A DNA stretch of 64,000 nucleotides from the NCBI GenBank assembly GCA_029959085.1, contig JARWIR010000014.1, positions 11,454,001 to 11,518,000 on the forward strand, written 5' to 3'. Positions 19,501 to 33,600 of the stretch are shown piece by piece. Each line of letters opens with the position of its first letter. Within the stretch, counting starts at the first letter, position 1. A program made the translations under genes and the position numbers. The notes beneath the pieces were generated by a model. It did not search any database, was not told where the DNA came from, and worked only from the letters and a program-made list of their open reading frames with translations. The DNA comes from Nemophila menziesii. Its lineage: Eukaryota > Streptophyta > Magnoliopsida > Boraginales > Hydrophyllaceae.

Positions 19501-22500
19501 GTTACGGTTGGTAAAACCCTAACCGACTCAAAATACGATTTCCTAAAATAGAATATTAAAAACAACCTAAAAGTCAATAAAACACATCTCAACACGTAAA
19601 ACAGATCATCTTAGATGGAGAAGTTATTTGTCGGTCCCAGAAGGCCCAACACGCACTCAAAAAACATTTATTATGTGACCCATTCTGAGAAAGTATGCGA
19701 AAGTTAGCATAACTCCTTCGGGGAACTTCAAAACCCTTAAAAACGGTTTGCAAAGTGTTTGGATGATAGAAACAAGCCAAAATCTTCACGTTATTATCCT
19801 TTCCATGGTTAGGGTTCAGTGATTAGGGTATAAGGTTTAGTGTTTAGGGATTGGGGTTTCTGGTTACGGTTTCTTGTTAGAGTTTATGGTTAGTACTTAG
19901 GGCTTATGGTGATGGATTAGGTGTAGGTTATAGGGTTAAGGTTTTGTGTTTATGGTTTAGGGTATAACGTTAGAGACTTTAGAATCAGGGTTGAATGTTA
20001 TGGTTGGTAAAACCCTAACTGAGCCAAAATACGATATCCTAAAGTAGAATATTACAAACAACCTAAAAGTCAATAAAACACATCTCAACACGTAAAACAG
20101 ATCATCTTAGATGGCGAAGTTATTTGTCGGTCCCAGAAGGCCCAACACGCACTCAAAAAACATATATTATGTGCCCCATTCTGAGAAAGTATGCGAAAGT
20201 TAGCAAAAATCCTTCGGGGAACTTCAAAAACCTTAAAAACGGTTTGCAAAGTGTTTGGATGATAGAAACAAGCCAAAATCTTCACGTTATTATCCTTTCC
20301 ATGGTTAGGGTTCAGTGATTAGGGTATAAGGTTTAGTGTTTAGGGTTTGGGGTTTCCGGTTACGGTTTCTTGTTAGAGTTTATGGTTAGTACTTAGGGCT
20401 TATGGTGATGGATTAGGTGTAGGTTATAGGGTTAAGGTTTTGTGTTTATGGTTTAGGGTATAACGTTAGAGACTTTAGAAATTAGGGTTGAATGTTATGG
20501 TTGGTAAAACCCTAACTGAGCCAAAATACGATATCCTAAAGTAGACTATTAAAAACAACCTAAAAGTCATTAAAACACATCTCAACACGTAAAACAGATC
20601 ATCTTAGATGGAGAAGTTATTTGTCGGTCCCAGAAGGCCCAACACGCACTCAAAAAACATTTATTATGTGACCCATTCTGAGAAAGTATGCGAAAGATAG
20701 CATAAATCCTTCGGGGAACTTCAAAAACCTTAAAAACGGTTTGCAAAGTGTTTGGATGATAGAAACAAGCCAAAATCTTCACGTTATTATCCTTTCCATG
20801 ATTAGGGTTTAGTGAATAGGGTATAAGGTTTAGTGTTTAGGGTTTGGGGTTTCTGGTTACGGTTTCTTGTTAGAGTTTATTGTTAGTACTTAGGGCTTAT
20901 GGTGATGGATTAGGTGTAGGTTATAGGGTTAAGGTTTTGTGTTTATGGTTTAGGGTATAACGTTAGAGACTTTAGAAATTAGGGTTGAATGTTACGGTTG
21001 GTAAAACCCTAACTTAGCCAAAATACGATATCCTAAAGTAGAATATTAAAAACAACCTAAAAGTCAATAAAACACATCTCAACACGTAAAACAGATCATC
21101 TTAGATGGAGAAGTTATTTGTCGGTCCCAGAAGGCCCAACTTACTCAAAAAACATATATATTATGTGCCCCATTCTGAGAAAGTATGCGAAGGTTAGCAG
21201 AAATCCTTCGGGGAACTTCAAAAACCATAAAAACAGTTTGCAACGTGTTTGGATGATAGAAACAAGCCAAAATCTTCACGTTATTATCCTTTCCATGGTT
21301 AGGGTTCAGTGATTAAGGTTGTGTGATTATGGTATAAGGTTTAGTGTTTAGGGTTTGGGGTTTCTGGTTACTGTTTATTGTTAGAGTTTATGGTTAGTAT
21401 TTAGGGCTTATGGTGATTGATTAGGTGTAGGTTATAGGGTTAAGGTTTTGTGTTTATGGTTTAGGGTATAACGTTAGAGACTTTAGAAATTAGGGTTGAA
21501 TGTTACGGTTGGTAAAACCCTAACTGAGCCAAAATACGATATCCTAAAATAGAATATTAAAAACAACCTTAAAGTCAATAAATCACATCTCAACACATAA
21601 AACAGATCATCTTAGATGGCGAAGCTATCTGTCGGTCCCAGAAGGCTCAACTCATTCAAAAAAACATATATTATGTGCCCCATTTTGAGAAAGTATGCAA
21701 AAGTTAGCAGAAATCCTTAGGGGAACTTCAAAAACCTTAAAAACGGTTTGCAACGTGTTTGGATGATAGAAACAAGCCAAAATCTTCACGTTATTATCCT
21801 TTCCGTGGTTAGGGTTCAATGATTAAGGTTGTGTGATTATGGTATAAGGTTTAGTGTTTAGGGTTTGGGGTTTCTGGTTACTGTTTATTGTTAGAGTTTA
21901 TGGTTAGTACTTAGGGCTTATGGTGATGGATTAGGTGTAGGTTATAGGGTTAAGGTTTTGTGTTTATGGTTTAGGGTATAACGTTAGAGACTTTAGAAAT
22001 TAGGGTTGAATGTTACGGTTGGTAAAACCCTAACTGAGCCAAAATACGATATCCTAAAATAGAATATTAAAAACAACCTTGAAGTCAATAAATCACATCT
22101 CAACACGTAAATCAGATCATCTTAGATGGCGAAGCTATCTGTCGGTCCCTGAAGGCCCAACTCAGTCAAAAAACATATATTATGTTCCCCATTTTGAGAA
22201 AGTATGCAAAAGTTAGCAGAAATCCTTCGGGGAACTTCAAAAACCTTAAAAACGGTTTGCAAATTGTTTGGATGATAGAAACAAGCCAAAATCTTCACGT
22301 TATTATCATTTCCATAGTTAGGGTTCACTGATTAAGGTTTTTGGATTAGGGTATAAGGTTTAGTGTTTAGGGTTTGGGGTTTCTGGTTACGGTTTATTGT
22401 TAGAGTTTATGGTTAGTATTTAGGCCTTATGGTGATGGATTAGGTGTAGGTTATATGGTTAAGGTTTTGTGTTTATGGTTTAGGGTATAATGTTAGAGAC

Positions 22501-25500
22501 TTTAGAAATTAGGGTCGAATGTTACGGTTGGTAAAACCCTAACTGACCCAAAATACGATATCCTAAAATAGAATATTAAAAACAACCTAAAAGTCAATAA
22601 ATCACATCTCAACACGTAAAACAAATCATCTTAGATGGCGAAGTTATTTGTCGGTCCCAGAAGGCCCAACGCACTCAAAAAACATATATTATGTGCCCCA
22701 TTCTGAGAAAGTATGCGAAAGTTAGCAGAAATCCTTAAGGGAACTTCAAAAACCTTAAAAACGGTTTGCAACGTGTTTGGATGATAGAAACAAGCCAAAA
22801 TCTTCACGTTATTATCCTTTCCATGGTTAGGGTTAAGTGATTAGGGTATAAGGTTTAGTGTTTAGGGTTTGGGGTTTCTGGTTACGGTTTCTTGTTAGAG
22901 TTTATGGTTAGTACTTAGGGCTTATGGTGATGGATTAGGTGTAGGTTATAGGGTTAAGGTTTTGTGTTTATGGTTTAGGGTATAACGTTAGAGACTTTAG
23001 AAATTAGGGTTGAATGTTATGGTTGGTAAAACCCTTACTGAGCCAAAATACGATATCCTAAAGTAGAATATTTTAAACAACTTAAAAGTCAATAAAACAC
23101 ATCTCAACACGTAAAACAGATCATCTTAGATGGCGAAGTTATTTGTCGGTCCCAGAAGGCCCAACACGCACTCAAAAAACATATATTATGTGCCCCATTC
23201 TGAGAAAGTATGCGAAAGTTAGCAGAAATCCTTCGGGGAACTTCAAAAACCTTAAAAACGGTTTGCAACGTGTTTGGATGATAGAAACAAGCCAAAATCT
23301 TCACGTTACTATCCTTTCCATGGTTAGGGTTCAGTGATTAAGGTTGTGTGATTAGGGTATAAGGTTTAGTGTTTAGGGTTTGGGGTTTCTGGTTACGGTA
23401 TATTGTTAGAGTTTATGGTTAGTACTTAGGGCTTATGGTGATGGATTAGGTGTAGGTTATAGGGTTAAGGTTTTGTGTTTATGGTTTAGGGTATAACGTT
23501 AGAGACTTTAGAAATTAGGGTTGAATGTTACGGTTGGTAAAACCCTAACTGAGCCAAAATACGATATCCTAAAATAGAATATGAAAAACAACCTTAAAGT
23601 CAATAAAACACATCTCAACACGTAAAACAGATCATCTTAGATGGCGAAGCTATCTGTCAGTCCCAGAAGGCCCAACACATTCAAAAAACATATATTATGT
23701 TCCCCATTTTGAGAAAGTATGCGAAATTAGCAAAACTTCTTCGGGGAACTTCAAAAACCTTAAAAACGGTTTGCAAAGTTTTTGGATGATAGAAACAAGC
23801 CAAAATCTTCACGTTATTATCATTTCCATAGTTAGGGTTCACTGATTAAGGTTTTTGGATTAGGGTATAAGGTTTAGTGTTTAGGGTTTGGGGTTTCTGG
23901 TTACGGTTTATTGTTAGAGTTTATGGTTAGTATTTAGGGCTTATGGTGATGGATTAGGTGTAGGTTATATGGTTAAGGTTTTGTGTTTATGGTTTAGGGT
24001 ATAACGTTAGAGACTTTAGAAATTAGGGTTGAATGTTACGGTTAGTAAAACCCTAACTGACCCAAAATATGATATCCTAAAATAGAATATTAAAAAAAAC
24101 CTAAAAGTCAATAAACACATCTCAACATGTAAAACAGATCATCTTAGATGGCGAAGCTATCTGTCGGTCCCAGAAGGTCCAACACACTCAAAAAACATAT
24201 ATTATGTGCCCCATTCTGAGAAAGTATGCGAAAGTAGACAAAATTCTTCTGTGAACTTCAAAAACCTTAAAAACGGTTTGCAAAGTGTTTGGATGATACA
24301 AACAAGCCAAAATATTCATGTTATTATCATTTCCATAGTTAGGGTTCACTGATTAAGGTTTTTGGATTAGGGTATAAGGTTTAGTGTTTAGGGTTTGGGG
24401 TTTCTGGTTACGATTTATTGTTAGAGTTTATGGTTAGTATTTAGGCCTTATGGTGATGGATTAGGTGTAGGTTATATGGTTAAGGTTTTGTGTTTATGGT
24501 TTAGGGTATAATGTTAGAGACTTTAGAAATTAGGTTTGAATGTTACGGTTGGTAAAACCCTAACCGACTCAAAATACGATTTCCTAAAATAGAATATTAA
24601 AAACAACCTAAAAGTCAATAAAACACATCTCTACACGTAAAACAGATCATCTTAGATGGCGAAGTTATTTGTCGGTCCCAGAAGGCCCAACACGCACTCA
24701 AAAAACATTTATTATGTGACCCATTCTGAGAAAGTATGCGAAAGTTAGCATAAGTCCTTCGGGGAACTTCAAAACCCTTAAAAACGGTTTGCAAAGTGTT
24801 TGGATGATAGAAACAAGCCAAAATCTTCACGTTATTATCCTTTCCATGGTTAGGGTTCAGTGATTAGGGTATGAGGTTTAGTGTTTAGGGATTGGGGTTT
24901 CTGGTTACGGTTTCTTGTTAGAGTTTATGGTTAGTACTTAGGGCTTATGGTGATGGATTAGGTGTAGGTTATAGGGTTAAGGTTTTGTGTTTATGGTTTA
25001 GGGTATAACGTTAGAGACTTTAGAAATCAGGGTTGAATGTTATGGTTGGAAAAACCCTAACTGAGCCAAAATACGATATCCTAAAGTAGAATATTACAAA
25101 CAACCTAAAAGTCAATAAAACACATCTCAACACGTAAAACAGATCATCTTAGATGGCGAAGTTATTTGTCGGTCCCAGAAGGCCCAACACGCACTCAAAA
25201 AACATATATTATGTGCCCCATTCTGAAAAAGTATGCGAAAGTTAGCAGAAATCCTGCGGGGAACTTCAAAAACCTTAAAAACGGTTTGCAAAGTGTTTAG
25301 ATGTTAGAAACAAGCCAAAATCTTCACGTTATTATCCTTTCCATGGTTAGGGTTCAGTGATTAGGGTATAAGGTTTAGTGTTTAGGGTTTGGGGTTTCTG
25401 GTTACGGTTTCTTGTTAGAGTTTATGGTTAGTACTTAGGGCTTATGGTGATGTATTAGGTGTAGGTTATAGGGTTAAGGTTTTGTGTTTATGGTTTAGGG

Positions 25501-27665
25501 TATAACGTTAGAGACTTTAGAAATTAGGGTTGAATGTTATGGTTGGTAAAACCCTAACTGAGCCAAAATACGATATCCTAAAGTAGAGTATTAAAAACAA
25601 CCTAAAAGTCAATAAAACACATCTCAACACGTAAAACAGATCATCTTAGATGGCGAAGTTATTTGTCGGTCCCAGAAGGCCCAACACGCACTCAAAAAAC
25701 ATTTATTATGTGACCCATTCTGAGAAAGTATGCGAAAGTTAGCATAAATCCTTCGGGGAACTTCAAAAACCTTAAAAACGGTTTGCAAAGTGTTTGGATG
25801 ATAGAAACAAGCCAAAATCTTCACGTTATTATCCTTTCCATGGTTAGGGTTCAGTGATTAGGGTATAAGATTTAGTGTTTAGGGTTTGGGGTTTCTGGTT
25901 ACGGTTTCTTGTTAGAGTTTATGGTTAGTACTTAGGGCTTATGGTGATGGATTAGGTGTAGGTTATAGGGTTAAGGTTTTGTGTTTATGGTTTAGGGTAT
26001 AACGTTAGAGACTTTAGAAATTAGGGTTGAATGTTACGGTTGGTAAAACCCTAACTGAGCCAAAATACGATATCCTAAAGTAGAATATTAAAAACAACCT
26101 AAAAGTCAATAAAACACATCTCAACACGTAAAACAGATCATCTTAGATGGCGAAGTTATTTGTCGGTCCCAGAAGGCCCAACTTACTCAAAAAACATATA
26201 TATTATGTGCCCCATTCTCAGAAAGTATGTGAAGGTTAGCAGAAATCCTTCGGGGAACTTCAAAAACCATAAAAACAGTTTGCAACGTGTTTGGATGATA
26301 GAAACAAGCCAAAATCTTCACGTTATTATCCTTTCCATGGTTAGGGTTCAGTGATTAAGGTTGTGTGATTATGATTTAAGGTTTAGTGTTTAAGGTTTGG
26401 GGTTTCTGGTTACTGTTTATTGTTAGAGTTTATGGTTAGTATTTAGGGCTTATGGTGATGGATTAGGTGTAGGTTATAGGGTTAAGGTTTTGTGTTTATG
26501 GTTTAGGGTATAACGTTAGAGTCTTTAGAAATTAGGGTTGAATGTTACGGTTGGTAAAACCCTAACTGAGCCAAAATACGATATCCTAAAATAGAACATT
26601 AAAAACAACCTTAAAGTCAATAAATCACATCTCAACACGTAAAACAGATCATCTTAGATGGCGAAGTTATTTGTCGGTCCCAGAAGGCCCAACGCACTCA
26701 AAAAACATATATTATGTGCCCCATTTTGAGAAAGTATGCAAAAGTTAGCAGAAATCCTTCGGGGAACTTCAAAAACCTTAAAAACGGTTTGCAAATTGTT
26801 TGGATGATAGAAACAAGCCAAAATCTTCACGTTATTATCCTTTCCGTGGTTAGGGTTCACTGATTAAGGTTTTTGGATTAGGGTATAAGGTTTAGTGTTT
26901 AGGGTTTAGGGTTTCTGGTTACGGTTTATTGTTAGAGTTTATGGTTAGTATTTAGGGCTTATGGTGATGGATTAGGTGTAGGTTATAGGGTTAAGGTTTT
27001 GTGTTTATGGTTTAGGGTATAACGTTAGAGACTTTAGAAATTAGGGTTGAATGTTACGGTTGGTAAAACCCTAACTGAGCTAAAATACGATATCCTAAAA
27101 TAGAATATTAAAAACAACCTAAAAGTCAATAAATCACATCTCAACACGTAAAACAAATCATCTTAGATGGCGAAGTTATCTGTCGGTCCCAGAAGGCCCA
27201 ACGCACTCAAAAAACATATATTATGTGCCCCATTCTGAGAAAGTATGCGAAAGATAGCAGAAATCCTTAGGGGAACTTCAAAAACCTTAAAAACGGTTTG
27301 CAACGTGTTTGGATGATAGAAACAAGCCAAAATCTTCACGTTATTATCCTTTCCGTGGTTAGGGTTCAATGATTAAGGTTGTGTGATTATGGTATAAGGT
27401 TTAGTGTTTAGGGTTTGGGGTTTCTGGTTACCGTTTATTGTTAGAGTTTATGGTTAGTATTTAGGGCTTATGGTGATGGATTAGGTGTAGGTTATAGGGT
27501 TAAGGTTTTGTGTTTATGGTTTAGGGTATAACGTTAGAGACTTTAGAAATTAGGGTTGAATGTTACGGTTGGTAAAACCCTAACTGAGCCAAAATACGAT
27601 ATCCTAAAATAGAATATTAAAAACAACCTTAAAGTCAATAAATCACATCTCAACACGTAAAACAG
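13561..27665 (+). repeat. Higher-order repeat: 10 monomers, 5028-5042 bp, nearly three copies
   Basis: Anchor spacings for 13561-18588 are 508, 508, 496, 497, 497, 511, 510, 509, 495, 497 (5028 bp). For 18589-23630 they are 508, 508, 496, 497, 497, 511, 510, 509, 495, 511 (5042 bp). A third, incomplete copy from 23631 gives 507, 508, 497, 497, 497, 511, 509, 509 and then passes into the dimeric region. The first four spacings equal those of the 2520-bp unit to the left, so the 10-monomer unit seems to be built on the 5-monomer one. Confidence 0.88.
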
Positions 27666-30600
27666 ATCATCTTAGATGGCGAAGCTATCTGTCGGTCCCA
27701 GAAGGCCCAACTCAGTCAAAAAACATATATTATGTGCCCCATTTTGAGAAAGTATGCGAAAGTTAGCAGAAATCCTTCGGGGAACTTCAAAAACCTTAAA
27801 AACGGTTTGCAACGTGTTTGGATGATAGAAAGAAGCCAAAATCTTCACGTTATTATCCTTTCCGTGGTTAGGGTTCAGTGACTAAGGTTATGTGATTATC
27901 GTATAAGGTTTAGTGTTTAGGGTTTGGGGTTTCTGGTTACGGTTTATTGTTAGAGTTTATGGTTAGTATTTAGGCCTTATGGTGATGGATTAGGTGTAGG
28001 TTATATGGTTAAAGTTTTGTATTTATGGTTTAGGGTATAACGTTAGAGACTTTAGAAATTAGGGTTGAATGTTACGGTTGGTAAAACCCTAACTGACCCA
28101 AAATTCGATATCCTAAAATAGAATATTAAAAACAACCTAAAAGTCAATAAAACACATCTCAACACGTAAAACAGACCATCTTAGATGGCTAAGCTATTTG
28201 TCGGTCCCAGAAGGCCCAACGCACTCAAAAAACATATATTATGTGCCCCATTCTGAGAAAGTATGAGAAAGTAGCAAAAATCCTTCGGGGAACTTCAAAA
28301 ACCTTAAAAACGGTTTGCAACGTGTTTGGATGATAGAAACAAGCCAAAATCTTCACGTTATTATCCTTTCCGTGGTTAGGGTTCAGTGACTAAGGTTATG
28401 TGATTATGGTATAAGGTTTAGTGTTTAGGGTTTGGGGTTTCTGGTTACGGTTTATTGTTAGAGTTTATGGTTAGTATTTAGGGCTTATGGTGATGGATTA
28501 GGTGTAGGTTATAGGGTTAAGGTTTTGTGTTTATGGTTTAGGGTATAATGTTAGAGACTTTAGAAATTAGGGTTGAATGTAATGGTTGGTAAAACCCTAA
28601 CTGAGCCAAAATACGATATCCTAAAATAGAATATTAAAAACAACCTAAAAGTCAATAAAACACATCTCAACACGTAAAACAGATCATCTTAGATGGCGAA
28701 GCGATCTGTCGGTCCCAGAAGGCCCAACGCACTCAAAAAACATATATTATGTGCCCCATTCTGAGAAAGTATGCGAAAGTTACCAGAAATCCTTCGGAGA
28801 ACTTCAAAAACCTTAAAAACGGTTTGCAACGTGTTTGGATGATAGAAACAAGCCAAAATCTTCACGTTATTATCCTTTCCATGGTTAGGGTTCAGTGATT
28901 AAGGTTATGTGATTATGGTATAAGGTTTAGTGTTTAGGGTTTGGGGTTTCTGGTTACGGTTTATTGTTAGAGTTTATGGTTAGTATTTAGGGCTTATGGT
29001 GATGGATTAGGTGTAGGTTATAGGGTTAAGGTTTTGTGTTTATGGTTTAGGGTATAACGTTAGAGACTTTAGAAATTAGGGTTGAATGTTACGGTTGGTA
29101 AAACCCTAACTGACCCAAAATACGATATCCTAAAATAGAATATTAAAAACAATCTAAAAGTCAATAAAACACATCTCAACACGTAAAACAGATCATCTTA
29201 GATGGTTAAGCTATCTGTCGGTCCCAGATGGCCAAACGCACTCAAAAAACATATATTATGTGCCCCATTCTGAGAAAGTATGCGAAAGTAGCAAAAATTC
29301 TTCGGGGAACTTCAAATACCTTAAAAACGGTTTGCAAAGTGTTTGGATGATAGAAACAAGCCAAAATCTTCACGTTATTATCATTTCCATAGTTAGGGTT
29401 CACTGATTAAGGTTTTTGGATTAGGGTATAAGGTTTAGTGTTTAGGGTTTGGGGTTTCTGGTTAGGGTTAATTGTTAGAGTTTATTGTTAGTATTTAGGC
29501 CTTATGGTGATGGATTAAGTGTAGGTTATATGGTTAAGGTTTTGTGTTTATGGTTTAGGGTATAACGTTAGAGACTTTAGAAATTAGGGTTGAATGTTAC
29601 GGTTGGTAAAACCCTAACTGGCCCAAAATACGATATCCTAAAATAGAATATTAAAAACAACCTAAAATTCAATAAAATACATCTCAACACGTAAAACAGA
29701 TCATCTTAGATGGCGAAGTTATATGTCAGTTCCAGAAGGCCCGACGCACTCAAAAAACATATATTATGTGCCCCATTCTGAGAAAGTATGCGAAAGTTAC
29801 CAGAAATCCTTCGGAGAACTTCAAAAACCTTAAAAACGGTTTGCAACGTGTTTGGATGATAGAAACAAGCCAAAATCTTCACGTTATTATCCTTTCCATG
29901 GTTAGGGTTCAGTGATTAAGGTTATGTGATTATGGTATAAGGTTTAGTGTTTAGGGTTTGGGGATTCTGGTTACGGTTTATTGTTAGAGTTTATGGTTAG
30001 TATTTAGGGCTTATGGTGATGGATTAGGTGTAGGTTATAGGGTTAAGGTTTTGTGTTTATGGTTTAGGGTATAACGTTAGAGACTTTAGAAATTAGGGTT
30101 GAATGTTACGGTTGGTAAAACCCTAACTGACCCAAAATACGATATCCTAAAATAGAATATTAAAAACAATCTAAAAGTCAATTAAACACATCTCAACACG
30201 TAAAACAGATCATCTTAGATGGTTAAGCTATCTGTCGGTCCCAGAAGGCCCAACGCACTCAAAAAACATATATTATGTGCCCCATTCTGAGAAAGTATGC
30301 GAAAGTAGCAAAAATTCTTCGGGGAACTTCAAAAACCTTAAAAACGGTTTGCAAAGTGTTTGGATGATAGAAACAAGCCAAAATCTTCACGTTATTATCA
30401 TTTCCATAGTTAGGGTTCACTGATTAAGGTTTTTGGATTAGGGTATAAGGTTTAGTGTTTAGGGTTTGGGGTTTCTGGTTAGGGTTAATTGTTAGAGTTT
30501 ATGGTTAGTATTTAGGCCTTATGGTGATGGATTAGGTGTAGGTTATATGGTTAAGGTTTTGTGTTTATGGTTTAGGGTATAACGTTAGAGACTTTAGAAA

Positions 30601-33600
30601 TTAGGGTTGAATGTTACGGTTGGTAAAACCCTAACTGGCCCAAAATACGATATCCTAAAATAGAATATTAAAAACAACCTGAAATTCAATAAAATACATC
30701 TCAACACGTAAAACAGATCATCTTAGATGGCGAAGTTATATGTCAGTTCCAGAAGGCCCGACGCACTCAAAAAACATATATTAAGTGCCCCATTCTGAAA
30801 AAGTATGCGAAAGTTAGCAGAAATCCTTCGGGGAACTTCAAAAACCTTAAAAACGGTTTGCAACGTGTTTGGATGTTAGAAACAAGCCAAAATCTTCACG
30901 TTATTATCCTTTCCGTGGTTAGGGTTCAGTGACTAAGGTTATGCGATTATGGTATAAGGTTTAGTGTTTAGGGTTTGGGGTTTCTGGTTACGGTTTAATT
31001 TTAGAGTTTATGGTTAGTATTTAGGGCTTATGGTGATGGATTAGGTGTAGGTTATAGGGTTAAGGTTTTGTGTTTATGGTTTAGGGTATAACGTTAGAGA
31101 CTTTAGAAATTAGGGTTGAATGTTACGGTTGGTAAACCCCTAACTGAGCCAAAATACGATATCCTAAAATAGAATATTAAAAACAACCTAAAAGTAAATA
31201 AAACACATCTCAACACATAAAACAGATCATCTTAGATGGCGAAGCGATCTGTCGGTCCCAGAAGGCCCAACGCAATCAAAAAACATATATTATGTGCCCC
31301 ATTCTGAGAAAGTATGCGAAAGTAGCAAAAATTCTTCGGGGAACTTCAAAAACCTTAAAAACGGTTTGCAAAGTGTTTGGATGATAGAAACAAGCCAAAA
31401 TCTTCACGTTATTATCATTTCCATAGTTAGGGTTCACTGATTAAGGTTTTTGGACAAGGGTATAAGGTTTAGTGTTTAGGGTTTGGGGTTTCTGGTTACG
31501 GTTTATTGTTAGAGTTTATGGTTAGTATTTAGGCCTTATGGTGATGGATTAGGTGTAGGTTATATGGTTAAGGTTTTGTGTTTATGGTTTAGGGTATAAC
31601 GTTAGAGACTTTAGAAATTAGGGTTGAATGTTACGGTTGGTAAAACCCTAACTGACCCAAAATACGATATCCTAAAATTGAATATTAAAAACAACCTAAA
31701 AGTCAATAAAACACATCTCAACACGTAAAACAGATCATCTTAGATGGCGAAGTTATATGTCAGTTCCAGAAGGCCCGACGCACTCAAAAAACATATATTA
31801 AGTGCCCCATTCTGAGAAAGTATGCGAAAGTTAGCAGAAATCCTTCGGGGAACTTCAAAAACCTTAAAAACGGTTTGCAACGTGTTTGGATGATAGAAAC
31901 AAGCCAAAATCTTCACGTTATTATCCTTTCCGTGGTTAGGGTTCAGTGACTAAGGTTATGTGATTATGGTATAAGGATTAGTGTTTAGGGTTTGGGGTTT
32001 CTGGTTACGGTTTATTGTTAGAGTTTATGGTTAGTATTTAGGGCTTATGGTGATGGATTATGTGTAGGTTATAGGGTTAAGGTTTTGTGTTTATGGTTTA
32101 GGGTATAACGTTAGAGACTTTAGAAATTAGGGTTGAATGTTACGGTTGGTAAAACCCTAACTGACCCAAAATACGATATCCTAAAATAGAATATTAAAAA
32201 CAACCTAAAAGTCAATAAAACACATCTCAACACGTAAAACAGATCATCTTAGATGGCTAAGCTATCTGTCGGTCCCAGAAGGCCCAACGCACTCAAAAAA
32301 CATATATTATGTGCCCCATTCTGAGAAAGTATGCGAAAGTAGCAAAAATTCTTTGGGGAACTTCAAAAACCTTAAAAACGGTTTGCAAAGTGTTTGGATG
32401 ATAGAAACAAGCCAAAATCTTCACGTTATTATCATTTCCATAGTTAGGGTTCACTGATTAAGGTTTTTGGATTAAGGTATAAGTTTTAGTGTTTAGGGTT
32501 TGGGATTTCTGGTTACGGTTTATTGTTAGAGTTTATGGTTAGTATTTAGGCCTTATGGTGATGGATTAGGTGTAGGTTATATGGTTAAGGTTTTGTGTTT
32601 ATGGTTTAGGGTATAACGTTAGAGACTTTTGAAATTAGGGTTGAATGTTACGGTTGGTAAAACCCTAACTGACCCAAAATACGATATCCTAAAATTGAAT
32701 ATTAAAAACAACCTAAAAGTCAATAAAACACATCTCAACACGTAAAACAGATCATCTTAGATGGCGAAGTTATATGTCTGTTCCAGAAGGCCCAACGCAC
32801 TCAAAAAACATATATTAAGTGCCCCATTCTGAAAAAGTATGCGAAAGTTAGCAGAAATCCTTCGGGGAACTTCAAAAACCTTAAAAACGGTTTGCAACGT
32901 GTTTGGATGATAGAAACAAGCCAAAATCTTCACGTTATTATCCTTTCCGTGGTTAGGGTTCAGTGACTAAGGTTATGTGATTATGGTATAAGGTTTAGTG
33001 TTTAGGGTTTGGGGTTTCTGGTTACGGTTTAATTTTAGAGTTTATGGTTAGTATTTAGGGCTTATGGTGATGGATTAGGTGTAGGTTATAGGGTTAAGGT
33101 TTTGTGTTTATGGTTTAGGGTATAACGTTAGAGACTTTAGAAATTAGGGTTGAATGTTACGGTTGGTAAAACCCTAACTGACCCAAAATACGATATCCTA
33201 AAATAGAATATTAAAAACAACCTAAAAGTCAATAAAACACATCTCAACACATAAAACAGATCATCTTAGATGGCTAAGCTATCTGTCGGTCCCAGAAGGC
33301 CCAACGCACTCACAAAACATATATTATGTGCCCCATTCTGAGAAAGTATGCGAAAGTAGCAAAAATTCTTCGGGGAACTTCAAAAACCTTAAAAACGGTT
33401 TGCAAAGTGTTTGGATGATAGAAACAAGCCAAAATCTTCACGTTATTATCATTTCCATAGTTAGGGTTCACTGATTAAGGTTTTTGGACAAGGGTATAAG
33501 GTTTAGTGTTTAGGGTTTGGGGTTTCTGGTTACGGTTTATTGTTAGAGTTTATGGTTAGTATTTAGGCCTTATGGTGATGGATTAGGTGTAGGTTATATG

